Positions 44,319 to 52,141 of a stretch of DNA of 64,000 nucleotides are shown here, piece by piece. The notes under the pieces were generated by a model, which saw nothing but the letters and a program-made list of their open reading frames with translations, ran no database searches and was not told where the DNA came from. Source of the DNA: Fabrea salina (lineage: Eukaryota > Ciliophora > Heterotrichea > Heterotrichida > Fabreidae); contig JALIHJ010000021.1 of the NCBI GenBank assembly GCA_022984795.1, positions 62,001 to 126,000 on the forward strand, read 5' to 3'. A program made the position numbers and the translations under genes. Position 1 is the first letter of the stretch; each line of letters begins with the position of its first letter.

Positions 44319-45917
44319 ATGGAAGCCATTTCTCGCCTCAAAGCCCATGCTTCAACTATCAAACAAACCCACCTGAGAGACCTCCTCAAAGACTTGAACA
44401 GGAATGCTTCGTGTTCTACCAAGTTCGAAAACATACTTTTGGACTACTCCCACAGCAAACTGAACTCTGAAACTTTGGATCTGCTAAGGGAACTTGCTAA
44501 GTCTTCGGGACTTTTCGAAAAAGTCCAAAGCATGTTTGCAGGCGAAAGAATCAACAAAACAGAAGACAGGTCCGTGCTCCATGTCCTTTTGAGAGCCCAG
44601 GAGTCCCAGTTACCTATCTTTAATGAAGTTCTGGACGTGAGGAACAGGGTAAAGGACTTTGCAGTCAAGGTAAGGAATCAGGAACTCAAAGGCGTAACTG
44701 GGAAGCCTTTAGTCAACGTGCTTTGCATTGGCATTGGAGGAAGCTACTTAGGACCTGAGTTCGTAGCTGAAGCGCTTAAAACCGAACCTAGGTGCTCAGA
44801 GCAAGCTTCAGGAAGAACTTTAAGGTTCCTTGCAAACGTGGACCCTGTGGATTTTATAAGGAACACCAAAGACCTGGACCCCTCAGAAACACTAGTAGTG
44901 GTTATTTCTAAAACTTTCACGACTGCAGAAACTATGATGAACGCAGCTAAAGTTAAAGAGTGGCTTGTAAACAGTCTAAGTTCCTACGGGCCAGAAGAAG
45001 TAGTAGCTAGCCACATGTGTGCAGTTTCCACTAACTTGCCTAAAACCCAGCAGTTTGGAATTAGGGACGAAAGAGTGTTTGGGTTTTGGGACTGGGTAGG
45101 CGGAAGGTTCTCAGTGACTTCAGCTGTAGGCTTAGTTCCTTTGTACCTGCAATACGGAGAAGCGATCGACGACTTTTTGCTCGGAGCCAACTCAATGGAC
45201 TTGCACTTCCTCAACAACGCTAACTCTGAAAACTGGACTAGTAACTTGCCTTTGCTACTAGGACTCGTAGGTTGGTGGAACACTGAGTGCTTAGAGTATA
45301 ACTCCCGAGCAGTTTTGCCTTACAGCCAAGCTTTGCTAAGGTTCGCTGCGCATATTCAGCAGCTAGACATGGAAAGCAACGGAAAGCAGTGCACCTTAGA
45401 AGGATCTTCTGTGCCCAACACAGGCCCAATTGTGTTTGGAGAGCCAGGAACTAATGGACAGCACTCTTTTTACCAGTTAATGCACCAAGGAAGAGTGGTG
45501 CCTGCAGAGTTCATAGGGTTTTGTAAGTCCCACAGTCCAGACACTGAGGCGCACAACGAACTAATGTCCAACTTCTTTGCCCAGCCAGATGCGTTAGCTA
45601 TAGGTAAAACTTCGGAGCAGTTGCTTAGTGAAAACTGCCCTGAGCACTTAGTAGAGCATAAAAGTTTCTCTGGTGACAGACCTAGTTTGAGTTTGCTGTT
45701 TGAAAACCTAACTGTGTACACTTGTGGGCAACTGCTGGCGTTGTACGAACACAGAGTTGCAGTAGAAGGGTTCTTGTGGGGAATTAACAGTTTTGACCAG
45801 TTTGGGGTGGAGCTTGGCAAAGGCTTAGCTAACCAGGTCAAAGAGGTTTTTAAGTCTGGAAACATCGAAAACCACCCTAGTCAAGAGCTAATTAGGCATT
45901 ATTTGAATCTTAAGTAA
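44319..45917 (+). CDS. GPI: glucose-6-phosphate isomerase
   Basis: Encodes 532 residues, close to the usual 550. It interconverts glucose-6-phosphate and fructose-6-phosphate in glycolysis. Signature stretches: VGGRFSVTSAVGL, GEPGTNGQHSFYQLMHQG (with the catalytic Glu of the family just ahead of GTNGQHSF) and FDQFGVELGKGLA near the C-terminus. The sugar-phosphate loop SKTFTTAETM is intact. No targeting sequence, so cytosolic. Single exon with TAA stop, 7 bp from the convergent UBTD gene. Confidence 0.96.
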   Translation: MEAISRLKAHASTIKQTHLRDLLKDLNRNASCSTKFENILLDYSHSKLNSETLDLLRELAKSSGLFEKVQSMFAGERINKTEDRSVLHVLLRAQESQLPIFNEVLDVRNRVKDFAVKVRNQELKGVTGKPLVNVLCIGIGGSYLGPEFVAEALKTEPRCSEQASGRTLRFLANVDPVDFIRNTKDLDPSETLVVVISKTFTTAETMMNAAKVKEWLVNSLSSYGPEEVVASHMCAVSTNLPKTQQFGIRDERVFGFWDWVGGRFSVTSAVGLVPLYLQYGEAIDDFLLGANSMDLHFLNNANSENWTSNLPLLLGLVGWWNTECLEYNSRAVLPYSQALLRFAAHIQQLDMESNGKQCTLEGSSVPNTGPIVFGEPGTNGQHSFYQLMHQGRVVPAEFIGFCKSHSPDTEAHNELMSNFFAQPDALAIGKTSEQLLSENCPEHLVEHKSFSGDRPSLSLLFENLTVYTCGQLLALYEHRVAVEGFLWGINSFDQFGVELGKGLANQVKEVFKSGNIENHPSQELIRHYLNLK

Positions 45918-45924
45918 TACATTA

Positions 45925-46578
45925 TTATAAGGAGAGAACTTGTATCACAACTTGGTTTTCAACTTTGTAGTGAGCTAGTTTGAACTCGTCCTTCATTTCC
46001 CTACCGCAATAAAAGAACCTTAGTTTCAAAGGGTCTAGTTGTTTGGACTCAGCGTAGTTCAGTTTTAGGTTTTTGATCAATTCTTCGTTACTTAAAGTCA
46101 CTTGGAAGTCTTGGAATCTAGCGCACCTGAGTATAATCGAAATTGTTTTCTTCTTGTGGTTTTCTGGAAGTCCAGGACTAGACTTTGCTACTCCGTACTT
46201 CACAGCTTGGTTCAGCACAAAGGGTGGAAGTTCGTATCTGTTACCTCTATCATCGTAGATAAGTGTCATTAGTCCATTCATTAACCGAAGTCCTGAAGCT
46301 TTCAGAAGTTGCTCAGCTTGGCTAGGACTTTGAGAAGCTGCAGCTCTTAGTACGTTCCACACACCTTCGTTTCCTTCTACTTGTGTATTCCAAAATTCAT
46401 CGCACTTTTTAGCCACTTCCTCCCGAGTTGCAGTGGTTTCCCAAGCTTGAGTTCTTTTGCAGCCTTGTCCTGAGTACCTATTTTCATGCACCATGTAAGT
46501 GAAGTTCCCCATTCTTTGGACCCTTATTCGTCTGCTTTCAGTAGGTGTAGAAGATTGACAAGTACAGCCCGCTCCCAT
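45925..46578 (-). CDS. ubiquitin domain-containing protein (UBTD family), N-acylated
   Basis: Encodes 217 residues from MGAGCTCQ (ATG 46578), a myristoylation/palmitoylation signal; the longer frame adds six unlikely residues. The N-terminal DC-UbP domain (about 25-135; WETTATREEVAKKCDEFWNTQVEGN) and a C-terminal ubiquitin-like fold (about 140-217) match UBTD1/UBTD2, which bind E2 enzymes. UBTD proteins in animals also begin with MGxC-type acylation signals. Located 28 bp downstream of NDUFS8 on the same strand. Confidence 0.88.
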   Translation of the reverse strand: MGAGCTCQSSTPTESRRIRVQRMGNFTYMVHENRYSGQGCKRTQAWETTATREEVAKKCDEFWNTQVEGNEGVWNVLRAAASQSPSQAEQLLKASGLRLMNGLMTLIYDDRGNRYELPPFVLNQAVKYGVAKSSPGLPENHKKKTISIILRCARFQDFQVTLSNEELIKNLKLNYAESKQLDPLKLRFFYCGREMKDEFKLAHYKVENQVVIQVLSL

Positions 46579-46606
46579 TATTGTTATATTTTCCATAAAA
46601 AATTAG

Positions 46607-47281
46607 TTATCTATGCTTGAAGACAGCTTCAAGGTTCCTGGCCAACTGAGCTTCCCACCTGTCTCCGTTGTCCATAAGTTTGGCCTTATTGTATATGAGT
46701 TCAAAGCGGTTAGCGGCAGCGAACTCGTAGTTTGAAGACATCACAATAGCGTCTACGGGGCAGGCCTCTTGGCAGTAACCGCAGTAAATGCACTTAGTCA
46801 TGTCAATGTCATACCTAGTGGTTTTTCTAGCGTTGTCAGGCCTAGGCTCAGTCTCAATTGTAATGGCGTAAGCAGGGCAAGCAATTTCGCACAACTTGCA
46901 GGCAATGCATCTTTCTTCACCAGTTGGGTACCTCCTTAAAGCGTGCTCGCCTCTGAAGATGGGGCTCAAAGGTCCTTTTTCCATAGGGTAGTCGATTGTT
47001 ACTTCAGTTTCGACTGAGTGCATTCCAATAGCGAATATGATTTTCAGCCAGTCGCCAGCCCAAATCTTTTTGTGCCACAAGTTGAAGATGGAATCCCAGT
47101 CTACGTCAGTGCGGGTTTCTACGGACATTATAGGGAGCTCGTCTTTGGTGGAATAATAATAGTCCATAAAAGGCATGTAATGAGGGTGGTTCTCGTCGAG
47201 TTTCTGGGATGAAAACGCGTATTCTTGCCCATCAGATCCTTTCTGCAATTGTGAGAATCGCCTCAAAGCTCTTTTTAGCAT
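46607..47281 (-). CDS. NDUFS8: NDUFS8, complex I 23-kDa iron-sulfur subunit
   Basis: Encodes 224 residues. A basic presequence ([15 protein letters not shown]) suggests mitochondrial import. Two 4Fe-4S motifs, [12 protein letters not shown] and [12 protein letters not shown], carry clusters N6a and N6b, which pass electrons towards ubiquinone in NADH dehydrogenase. [15 protein letters not shown] before the first cluster is family-typical. A nuclear copy with presequence shows the cell has aerobic mitochondria. The ATG lies 18 bp from the first possible start of the divergent MORN gene. Confidence 0.96.
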   Translation of the reverse strand: MLKRALRRFSQLQKGSDGQEYAFSSQKLDENHPHYMPFMDYYYSTKDELPIMSVETRTDVDWDSIFNLWHKKIWAGDWLKIIFAIGMHSVETEVTIDYPMEKGPLSPIFRGEHALRRYPTGEERCIACKLCEIACPAYAITIETEPRPDNARKTTRYDIDMTKCIYCGYCQEACPVDAIVMSSNYEFAAANRFELIYNKAKLMDNGDRWEAQLARNLEAVFKHR

Positions 47282-47291
47282 TACTGAAATT

Positions 47292-47357
47292 ATTATTTAA
47301 TGGGTAATTTCTGTTTGTGCTATCATTATTTAATGGGAAAAGTTTGTTCGTGCTTTA
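47292..47357 (+). repeat. 33-bp imperfect tandem duplication covering a start codon
   Basis: Copies 47292-47324 and 47325-47357 match at about 26 of 33 positions. Each contains ATTATTTAATGGG, giving two in-frame ATGs (47300 and 47333), each followed by Gly-x-x-Cys-x-Cys. Confidence 0.8.
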
Positions 47358-48439
47358 AAGAAGAACATGAAATCAGCTCAAACATGGACTTCGACCCTAC
47401 TGTAAAGTATGAAAATCTAGATCAACAACAAGTCCAGAAATTCCCTAGTGATCTAAGCGAACTAGATAAAAGTATCCAGATTGTAAATTTAGAAACTACT
47501 ATGACCAGTGCCTCTGAGAAATTGAAAAGAGCTGTAAAGGGGTACTTAGCCAGGAAGCAACTAACTCTTACTATTCTGCAACAAGAAACTCCTCCAAGGA
47601 TTCCTTTCGGGTACGAACCCTACCAAAGACCCATCGACAAAGCGGTGCCTAGAAGCGCTAAGAAAATAGTTTTAAGTTACTGGGAATACAGTTTTAAACA
47701 AGAAAAGATTCCCGGAGTTACTTTTCTACCTGAAATGCAAAGTACTGAGACTGGAGAAGTTTACAGGGGAGAGTGGGACCAAAAAGACAGGAAGCACGGA
47801 TTCGGAAGACTAGTGAAGACCGACGGAAGCATGTACTTAGGGTTCTTTAGCAAAAACCAGTTTGAAGGACAAGGCATGTTGGTCCAGGAAAACGGAGTTG
47901 TTTACATTGGAGAGTTCAAAAAAGGAAAAGCACACGGATTCGGAAAAATAACTTACTCTGACCAAAGTTACTACGAAGGAGAATTCTTCGAAGACCAAAA
48001 AAACGGGAAAGGCAAAGAAGTTTGGGCTGATGGAACTGTTTACGAAGGAGACTACAAAAGGAACTCCAAAGAAGGCAAAGGCAGAATCAGTTGGCAAAAT
48101 GGGTCTTTTTATGAAGGAGACTTTAAAGAAGACGAATTCGAAGGGAAAGGAAAGTACTGTTGGGAAAACACTAAAACTTACTACGGAGACTGGAAACAAG
48201 GACAAAAACAAGGAAAAGGCAAGCTGGACTGGCCAGACGGAAGAGTTTATGTTGGGGAGTTCCAAGAAGATAAAAGGCATGGATACGGAATTTATCGATG
48301 GGACAAAACTAAGGAGTACAAAGGTCCCTGGTGTGAGGGAAAGCAGCATGGAGAAGGGAATTACTCGTTCAGAGACTGTGAAGGGAACTTGGTCAGTAAG
48401 CGAGGTGTTTGGGTCATGGGAGAAATGATTAATGAGTAA
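47300..48439 (+). CDS. MORN-repeat protein with IQ-like motif, N-acylated
   Basis: Encodes 379 residues from 47300, or 368 from the second in-frame ATG at 47333. Either start gives MGxxCxC (MGNFCLC or MGKVCSC), a myristoylation/palmitoylation signal. An IQ-like motif (KRAVKGYLARKQLT, about 70-84) precedes nine MORN repeats (about 145-370), which bind phospholipids or form rods at membranes. Without kinase or PIP-kinase domains it resembles small MORN proteins of ciliate cortex and cilia. Antisense reading frames across the repeats are artefacts. Confidence 0.87.
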   Translation: MGNFCLCYHYLMGKVCSCFKEEHEISSNMDFDPTVKYENLDQQQVQKFPSDLSELDKSIQIVNLETTMTSASEKLKRAVKGYLARKQLTLTILQQETPPRIPFGYEPYQRPIDKAVPRSAKKIVLSYWEYSFKQEKIPGVTFLPEMQSTETGEVYRGEWDQKDRKHGFGRLVKTDGSMYLGFFSKNQFEGQGMLVQENGVVYIGEFKKGKAHGFGKITYSDQSYYEGEFFEDQKNGKGKEVWADGTVYEGDYKRNSKEGKGRISWQNGSFYEGDFKEDEFEGKGKYCWENTKTYYGDWKQGQKQGKGKLDWPDGRVYVGEFQEDKRHGYGIYRWDKTKEYKGPWCEGKQHGEGNYSFRDCEGNLVSKRGVWVMGEMINE

Positions 48440-48450
48440 TAGTAAAAAAG

Positions 48451-48807
48451 ATGAAACTAAGTTCAGTCTGCATTGCAGTGGGACTTGCCATGCTGCTACA
48501 CAGTGTCTACAGCACACTAGAGTACCAGCACTATGCACAGGACGTTCTGAATATAATGCACCCCCCTGTTCCCAAAGACGTAAGCTCTACTTAGATAGTG
48601 TTTCAAACTTTAGTAGGGGCTTTTATAGTGCTATTTGCGTATGCGCCAACTAAAGACCACCTTCAAAAAATAGAAGCCAAAGAAAAATTCCAGGAGTTCC
48701 CTTACAGCCAGCTGTCACAAAGACCTAACTTTAGGCCTTACTTCAACTCTAGAGGGTCTTTGGTTTCTAAAAGGGCCCTTTCAGCTATAGGTTCTCCTCC
48801 TAAGTAA
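48451..48807 (+). CDS. EMC5: EMC5/MMGT1, ER membrane protein complex subunit, two exons
   Basis: Exon 1 (48451-48579) and exon 2 (48595-48807) give 113 residues, near the 131 of human EMC5. Two membrane helices (about 3-18 and 45-60) and the C-terminal pattern FPYSQLSQRPNFRPYFNSRGSLV match EMC5/MMgT. EMC inserts tail-anchored and multipass proteins into the ER membrane. The helix-1/loop part is in exon 1 and helix 2 in exon 2. The gene begins 11 bp after the MORN gene. Confidence 0.87.
48580..48594 (+). other. 15-nt intron in EMC5
   Basis: Reads GTAAGCTCTACTTAG, phase 0 after codon 43 (GAC|ATA). It ends with in-frame TAG and has T9-A10. Removing it joins two frames that together make a complete EMC5. 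Confidence 0.92.
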
Positions 48808-48849
48808 GCACTTGTCTCTCTAACTATTTATGCAAAAGAAATTAACCAA

Positions 48850-48943
48850 CCACTCATTTAACAGCTTCCAAAGAGTCTCTGGGGCTCTGGAACACAGTGG
48901 GTAAGGCGCAAAGTGAATAAAGCCAGTGGAGGGAAATGAGTGG
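48850..48943 (+). other. structured element in the EMC5-RPL11 gap
   Basis: A perfect 10-bp inverted repeat, CCACTCATTT (48850-48859) and AAATGAGTGG (48934-48943), encloses 74 nt. Inside is a second hairpin: TTCC/GGAA (48866-48869/48889-48892) stacked on AGAG/CTCT with a 9-nt loop. It fills most of the largest gap of the window (48808-48951) and ends 8 nt before the RPL11 ATG. It may be an RNA gene (snoRNA-like) or a leader structure of RPL11. I found no tRNA, C/D-box or hammerhead signature. Confidence 0.45.
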
Positions 48944-48951
48944 ATAATAAA

Positions 48952-49482
48952 ATGGTAAAGGGAGAGAAAGCAGACAACCCTATGCGTAACATCAAAGTCG
49001 AGAAGCTAGTGCTCAACATCTGCGTCGGGGAAGCAGGAGACAGAGTGACTCGTGCAGGAAAGGTGCTGGCAGACTTGGCAGAACAAAAGCCTGTTTACTC
49101 CGAAGCTCGCTATACCATCCGCTCTTTTGGAATCAGAAGAAACGACAAAATCTCAGCCCACGTCACTTTGCGCGGAGAAAAGGCTGAACAGATATTAGAA
49201 AAAGGACTTAGAGTCAAAGAATACGAACTCAAGAGAAACAACTTCTCTAGCACCGGAAATTTCGGGTTCGGTATTCAAGAGCACATTGACTTAGGACTTA
49301 AGTACGACCCCAGCACAGGAATCTACGGAATGGACTTTTATGTGGTGCTCAGAAGGCCAGGCATGAGAGTCAGGAACAGGAAGCACGCTTCCAGGAAAGT
49401 AGGAAACGCCCAAAAAGTCACAAAGGAAGAAGCCATGCAGTGGTTTGTCCAGAAGTTTGACGGCATTATTCTTAATAAGTAG
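48952..49482 (+). CDS. RPL11: 60S ribosomal protein L11 (uL5)
   Basis: Encodes 176 residues, standard length. [36 protein letters not shown], and [15 protein letters not shown] with [16 protein letters not shown] are diagnostic. uL5 sits in the central protuberance and contacts 5S rRNA and P-site tRNA. The start is ATG 48952, not the upstream in-frame GTG. It is preceded by the longest gap in the window and by a 10-bp inverted repeat. Stop is TAG. Confidence 0.97.
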   Translation: MVKGEKADNPMRNIKVEKLVLNICVGEAGDRVTRAGKVLADLAEQKPVYSEARYTIRSFGIRRNDKISAHVTLRGEKAEQILEKGLRVKEYELKRNNFSSTGNFGFGIQEHIDLGLKYDPSTGIYGMDFYVVLRRPGMRVRNRKHASRKVGNAQKVTKEEAMQWFVQKFDGIILNK

Positions 49483-49513
49483 TTTCTTCCAAAATGTCAG
49501 ACTGTAATAAATT

Positions 49514-49723
49514 ATGGGAGCTATTTGTGGGAAGGACCACAGCACTAATCACAACGTAAGGAGTTCCATGGTTATTTGTAAAAAGGCAACGGAAGATGAC
49601 TTCTTCCGTAAATCTGGCCGTTCTGAACCAAATCGACACACAAAAAAGCCTAAAAAGCATAAGTTATTTGTAATTAGAGAAGAAAAGCCCCACCTAGAAG
49701 AAACCCCTGCACAACGATGCTAA
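49514..49723 (+). CDS. small N-acylated hypothetical protein
   Basis: Encodes 69 residues starting MGAICGKD, a myristoylation/palmitoylation signal close to that of the kelch protein at 26658 (MGAKCGK). The rest is basic and disordered (HTKKPKKHK), ending ETPAQRC. It has a proper slot: 31 bp after RPL11 and 33 bp before the next ATG, with AT-rich spacers on both sides. No family recognised; could be a membrane-tethered regulatory peptide. Confidence 0.65.
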   Translation: MGAICGKDHSTNHNVRSSMVICKKATEDDFFRKSGRSEPNRHTKKPKKHKLFVIREEKPHLEETPAQRC

Positions 49724-49756
49724 CTTGTAGTTGTTTTTTAACTAATATTAATTAAA

Positions 49757-50494
49757 ATGACTTCTGAAAAAAGAAGCTTCGAAAACTACTTGTAATGGTT
49801 ACTTAGGGAAATTCTAGAGGAACACTGCAAAACCTGTGAAAAAGAACTGAATTTCCAAGAAGCCGACGAAACCAAGAAGAAGATTGCAGACCTAAAAGAC
49901 AAGAAACTCAAAGAACACCTTGAGCAGTTAAGGCAAAAACACCAAAAAGAACTTTCAGAGATGGAAGAAGCCCACACCTTGGAGTTCAGAGAAATCAACA
50001 CTAAGTGGGAAAACGATATCCAAAACCATTTAACGTTCACTAAAGAGCAACTCAGTAACCTCAGAGAAAAGCACAACGCTGAAAAAACGCAAGTGCTGGA
50101 CAGGCTAGAAAAACAGTTGCCCAAGAAACCCAAGTACTCTGCTGTTTTGCTGAACATGATGAAAATCCAAGACAACTTAGCACGTGCCAAAGAATACGGA
50201 GAAGCAAACATGGTCAAGCAAAGAGTAATTGCCATGCAAAACGAAGAAGACGAAAAGTGGAGACAAGATAGACTGAAGAAAATCAACACTCAACTCTCTA
50301 TACTCCAAAAACGCCACGACAACGAAGAAAACTCTATGAGGATGAAGTACGAAGAAGTCGAAAACACCTTGAAAAAGTCCAAGTCTGTTGAACTTGAGAA
50401 ACTCGTTCAGAAGTACCAAAACATGAAGCAAGAACTACTTAACTACCAGCAACAAGAATTCAACAGAGCCCAAAAACCTCCTTTTAAGGCTTAA
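49757..50494 (+). CDS. coiled-coil protein, two exons
   Basis: Exon 1 is only 35 nt (49757-49791); joined to exon 2 (49807-50494) across a 15-nt intron it gives 240 residues. Helical throughout. The first half has a pattern of Cys, Phe and charged residues (HCKTCEKELNFQEADETKKK). The middle KPKYSAVLLNMMKIQDNLARAKEYGEA resembles a block seen in protist coiled-coil proteins of unknown function. The end is Gln-rich and basic. Likely cytoskeletal; not identified further. The TAA is 2 bp before the TTLL ATG (TAATAATG). Confidence 0.85.
49792..49806 (+). other. 15-nt intron, gene at 49757
   Basis: Reads GTAATGGTTACTTAG, splitting codon 12 (TT|G). In the unspliced frame TAA follows at once (TTG TAA). 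Removal connects ATG 49757 to the downstream frame. T9-A10 is kept. Confidence 0.92.
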
Positions 50495-50496
50495 TA

Positions 50497-52017
50497 ATGA
50501 ATTTAGGGGCTAAAGTTAAAGTAGTTGTTGCAAGTGTTGCTTTTTTGAACGTTTTAGCTTTGTGGTCGAATCTAAACAGGAGCCAGTCTAGCTTTTTGGA
50601 AGAAAAAACTTGGGAAAGCCAAGAACCCTACACTGAGTCTCCCCAATGGAACTCATACATTAGTTATGGTAAGTTTGTGCCTGAGTTCCAAAAGATAAAA
50701 GCTGACCCTGAATACTGCAAGCGTGTGGAAGACTACAGAAAGCTTCATCCTCCTAAACTAGACAAGAGAGGACTCCCTGTTAAGCAAGACAGAGTTATGT
50801 ACAGCAACTTTCCTTACTACTACTTCATCAAAAAGGTTATGGATGAAACTAACACCTTAGTTCTAGTTCCTTACCAAGACTCCTCCAACCTAAAAGTAAC
50901 TCCTACTTTTTTGCCACCTGAAATCCTTATGTTTTACCACATGAACCCTAAGTACCACAACAGACTCCAAATTGACAGGGACTTTGTTTGCCCTGGACAG
51001 CGTTACAACCACATTCCTGGGAATGTGTACCTTGACGCTAAGGACCAAAATGCTTTAGACATGAGGCAGTACTCCAAACATTACTTAGGCAGGGAAAAGT
51101 GTTTTGACCCCTGGCAAGTGATGCCTTATACTTTAGTGCTGGACGTACCTGAACACTGCCAAGAGTTTATTTCCTACCTTGAGTCCTCAGTGAACAGTAC
51201 TGAAATCAGTTGGATACACAAAAAAGCTAGAGAAAGCAACCAAGGCTACGGAGTTGCCATTGTCGATCAGACTATGGCTGAAAAATTCATCACAGACTAC
51301 AAAAGCACTCAAAAATGCGGAAAGCCAGGGTACATTGCACAACAATACATAAAAAACCCCTTTTTGCTTAACGGACACAAGTTTGACTTTAGAGTTTACT
51401 TGTTCATAGCAAGTATGGACCCTTTGATATTATTTTACCACGACGGGTTCTTGCGGATTTCTATTGAAAAGTACGATGTGAACTCTAGTGAGTCCTGGAG
51501 ACATATCACAAACACCGGACAGGCCAAAAAGTACTTTGAGTACAAGAAGATGACTGGCTCCCAGAAAAAAGAAGCTTTAAAAGACCAAGGCTGGCTGTTT
51601 GGCAAGTTCATGGACTACTTTGTAGCACAAGGCTACGGAAGTTATAAGTGGATGGAGGAGTACTTTAAGCCCACTGTTAAAAAGATGATGTTCCATCTTG
51701 TAAGGGTAAACCTAGACAGACTACTTAAACACCCCAGAGTGTTTGAAGTGTTTGGGCTAGACTTTATGCTTGACTCTAATCTGAACCTAAAGTTCATTGA
51801 ATTGAACTACGACCCTGGAATTACTTCTAATCAGGCTGACAAAGAAAAGCTAAACAGGAAGTTGCTAACTGACATAGTAGAAATTGAGTATGCTTTAGAA
51901 TACAACCCTTCTTTGTTGGACGAACTAGTTGAGCAAAGCAACTTCGAGTGGATCTACGATGGAAGGAAGACAGGAATCCACAGGTATAACAACTTAATTG
52001 AAGAAGACTGTCTCTAG
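50497..52017 (+). CDS. tubulin-tyrosine-ligase-like protein with N-terminal membrane anchor
   Basis: Encodes 506 residues. A hydrophobic segment at about 7-24 (VKVVVASVAFLNVLALW) predicts a signal anchor, unusual for a TTLL. The TTL domain (about 170-470) shows YIAQQYIKNPFLLNGHKFDFRVYLFIAS and FGLDFMLDSNLNLKFIELNYDPG, the ATP-grasp core that ligates Glu, Gly or Tyr to tubulin tails. The usual EVNxxPS metal motif is ELNYDPG, so the metal-binding Glu and Asn are present. Specificity not decidable. If the anchor is real, the domain may face a lumen, so the substrate may not be tubulin. Confidence 0.87.
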   Translation: MNLGAKVKVVVASVAFLNVLALWSNLNRSQSSFLEEKTWESQEPYTESPQWNSYISYGKFVPEFQKIKADPEYCKRVEDYRKLHPPKLDKRGLPVKQDRVMYSNFPYYYFIKKVMDETNTLVLVPYQDSSNLKVTPTFLPPEILMFYHMNPKYHNRLQIDRDFVCPGQRYNHIPGNVYLDAKDQNALDMRQYSKHYLGREKCFDPWQVMPYTLVLDVPEHCQEFISYLESSVNSTEISWIHKKARESNQGYGVAIVDQTMAEKFITDYKSTQKCGKPGYIAQQYIKNPFLLNGHKFDFRVYLFIASMDPLILFYHDGFLRISIEKYDVNSSESWRHITNTGQAKKYFEYKKMTGSQKKEALKDQGWLFGKFMDYFVAQGYGSYKWMEEYFKPTVKKMMFHLVRVNLDRLLKHPRVFEVFGLDFMLDSNLNLKFIELNYDPGITSNQADKEKLNRKLLTDIVEIEYALEYNPSLLDELVEQSNFEWIYDGRKTGIHRYNNLIEEDCL

Positions 52018-52141
52018 CACTCTATAATATCTATTAATTAGCTAGCTTGGAGTATTTGGCTGTTAGACACCATTTAAGAGTCCAAAATAATTTCAGTTAT
52101 TTACTTTTGTTGAGCTTGTGTAAGCAAACGTGGTAATTTAA

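Noticed and set aside
47837-48538. Long antisense frame (233 codons) over the MORN gene
   Set aside because: It mirrors the repetitive MORN codons, has no spacer of its own and gives a Phe/Val/Leu/Ser-rich product without domains. The plus-strand MORN gene explains the region.
48850-48943. tRNA or hammerhead ribozyme in the gap before RPL11
   Set aside because: No T-loop GTTC motif, no anticodon arm of correct spacing, and no CTGANGA/GAAA core.
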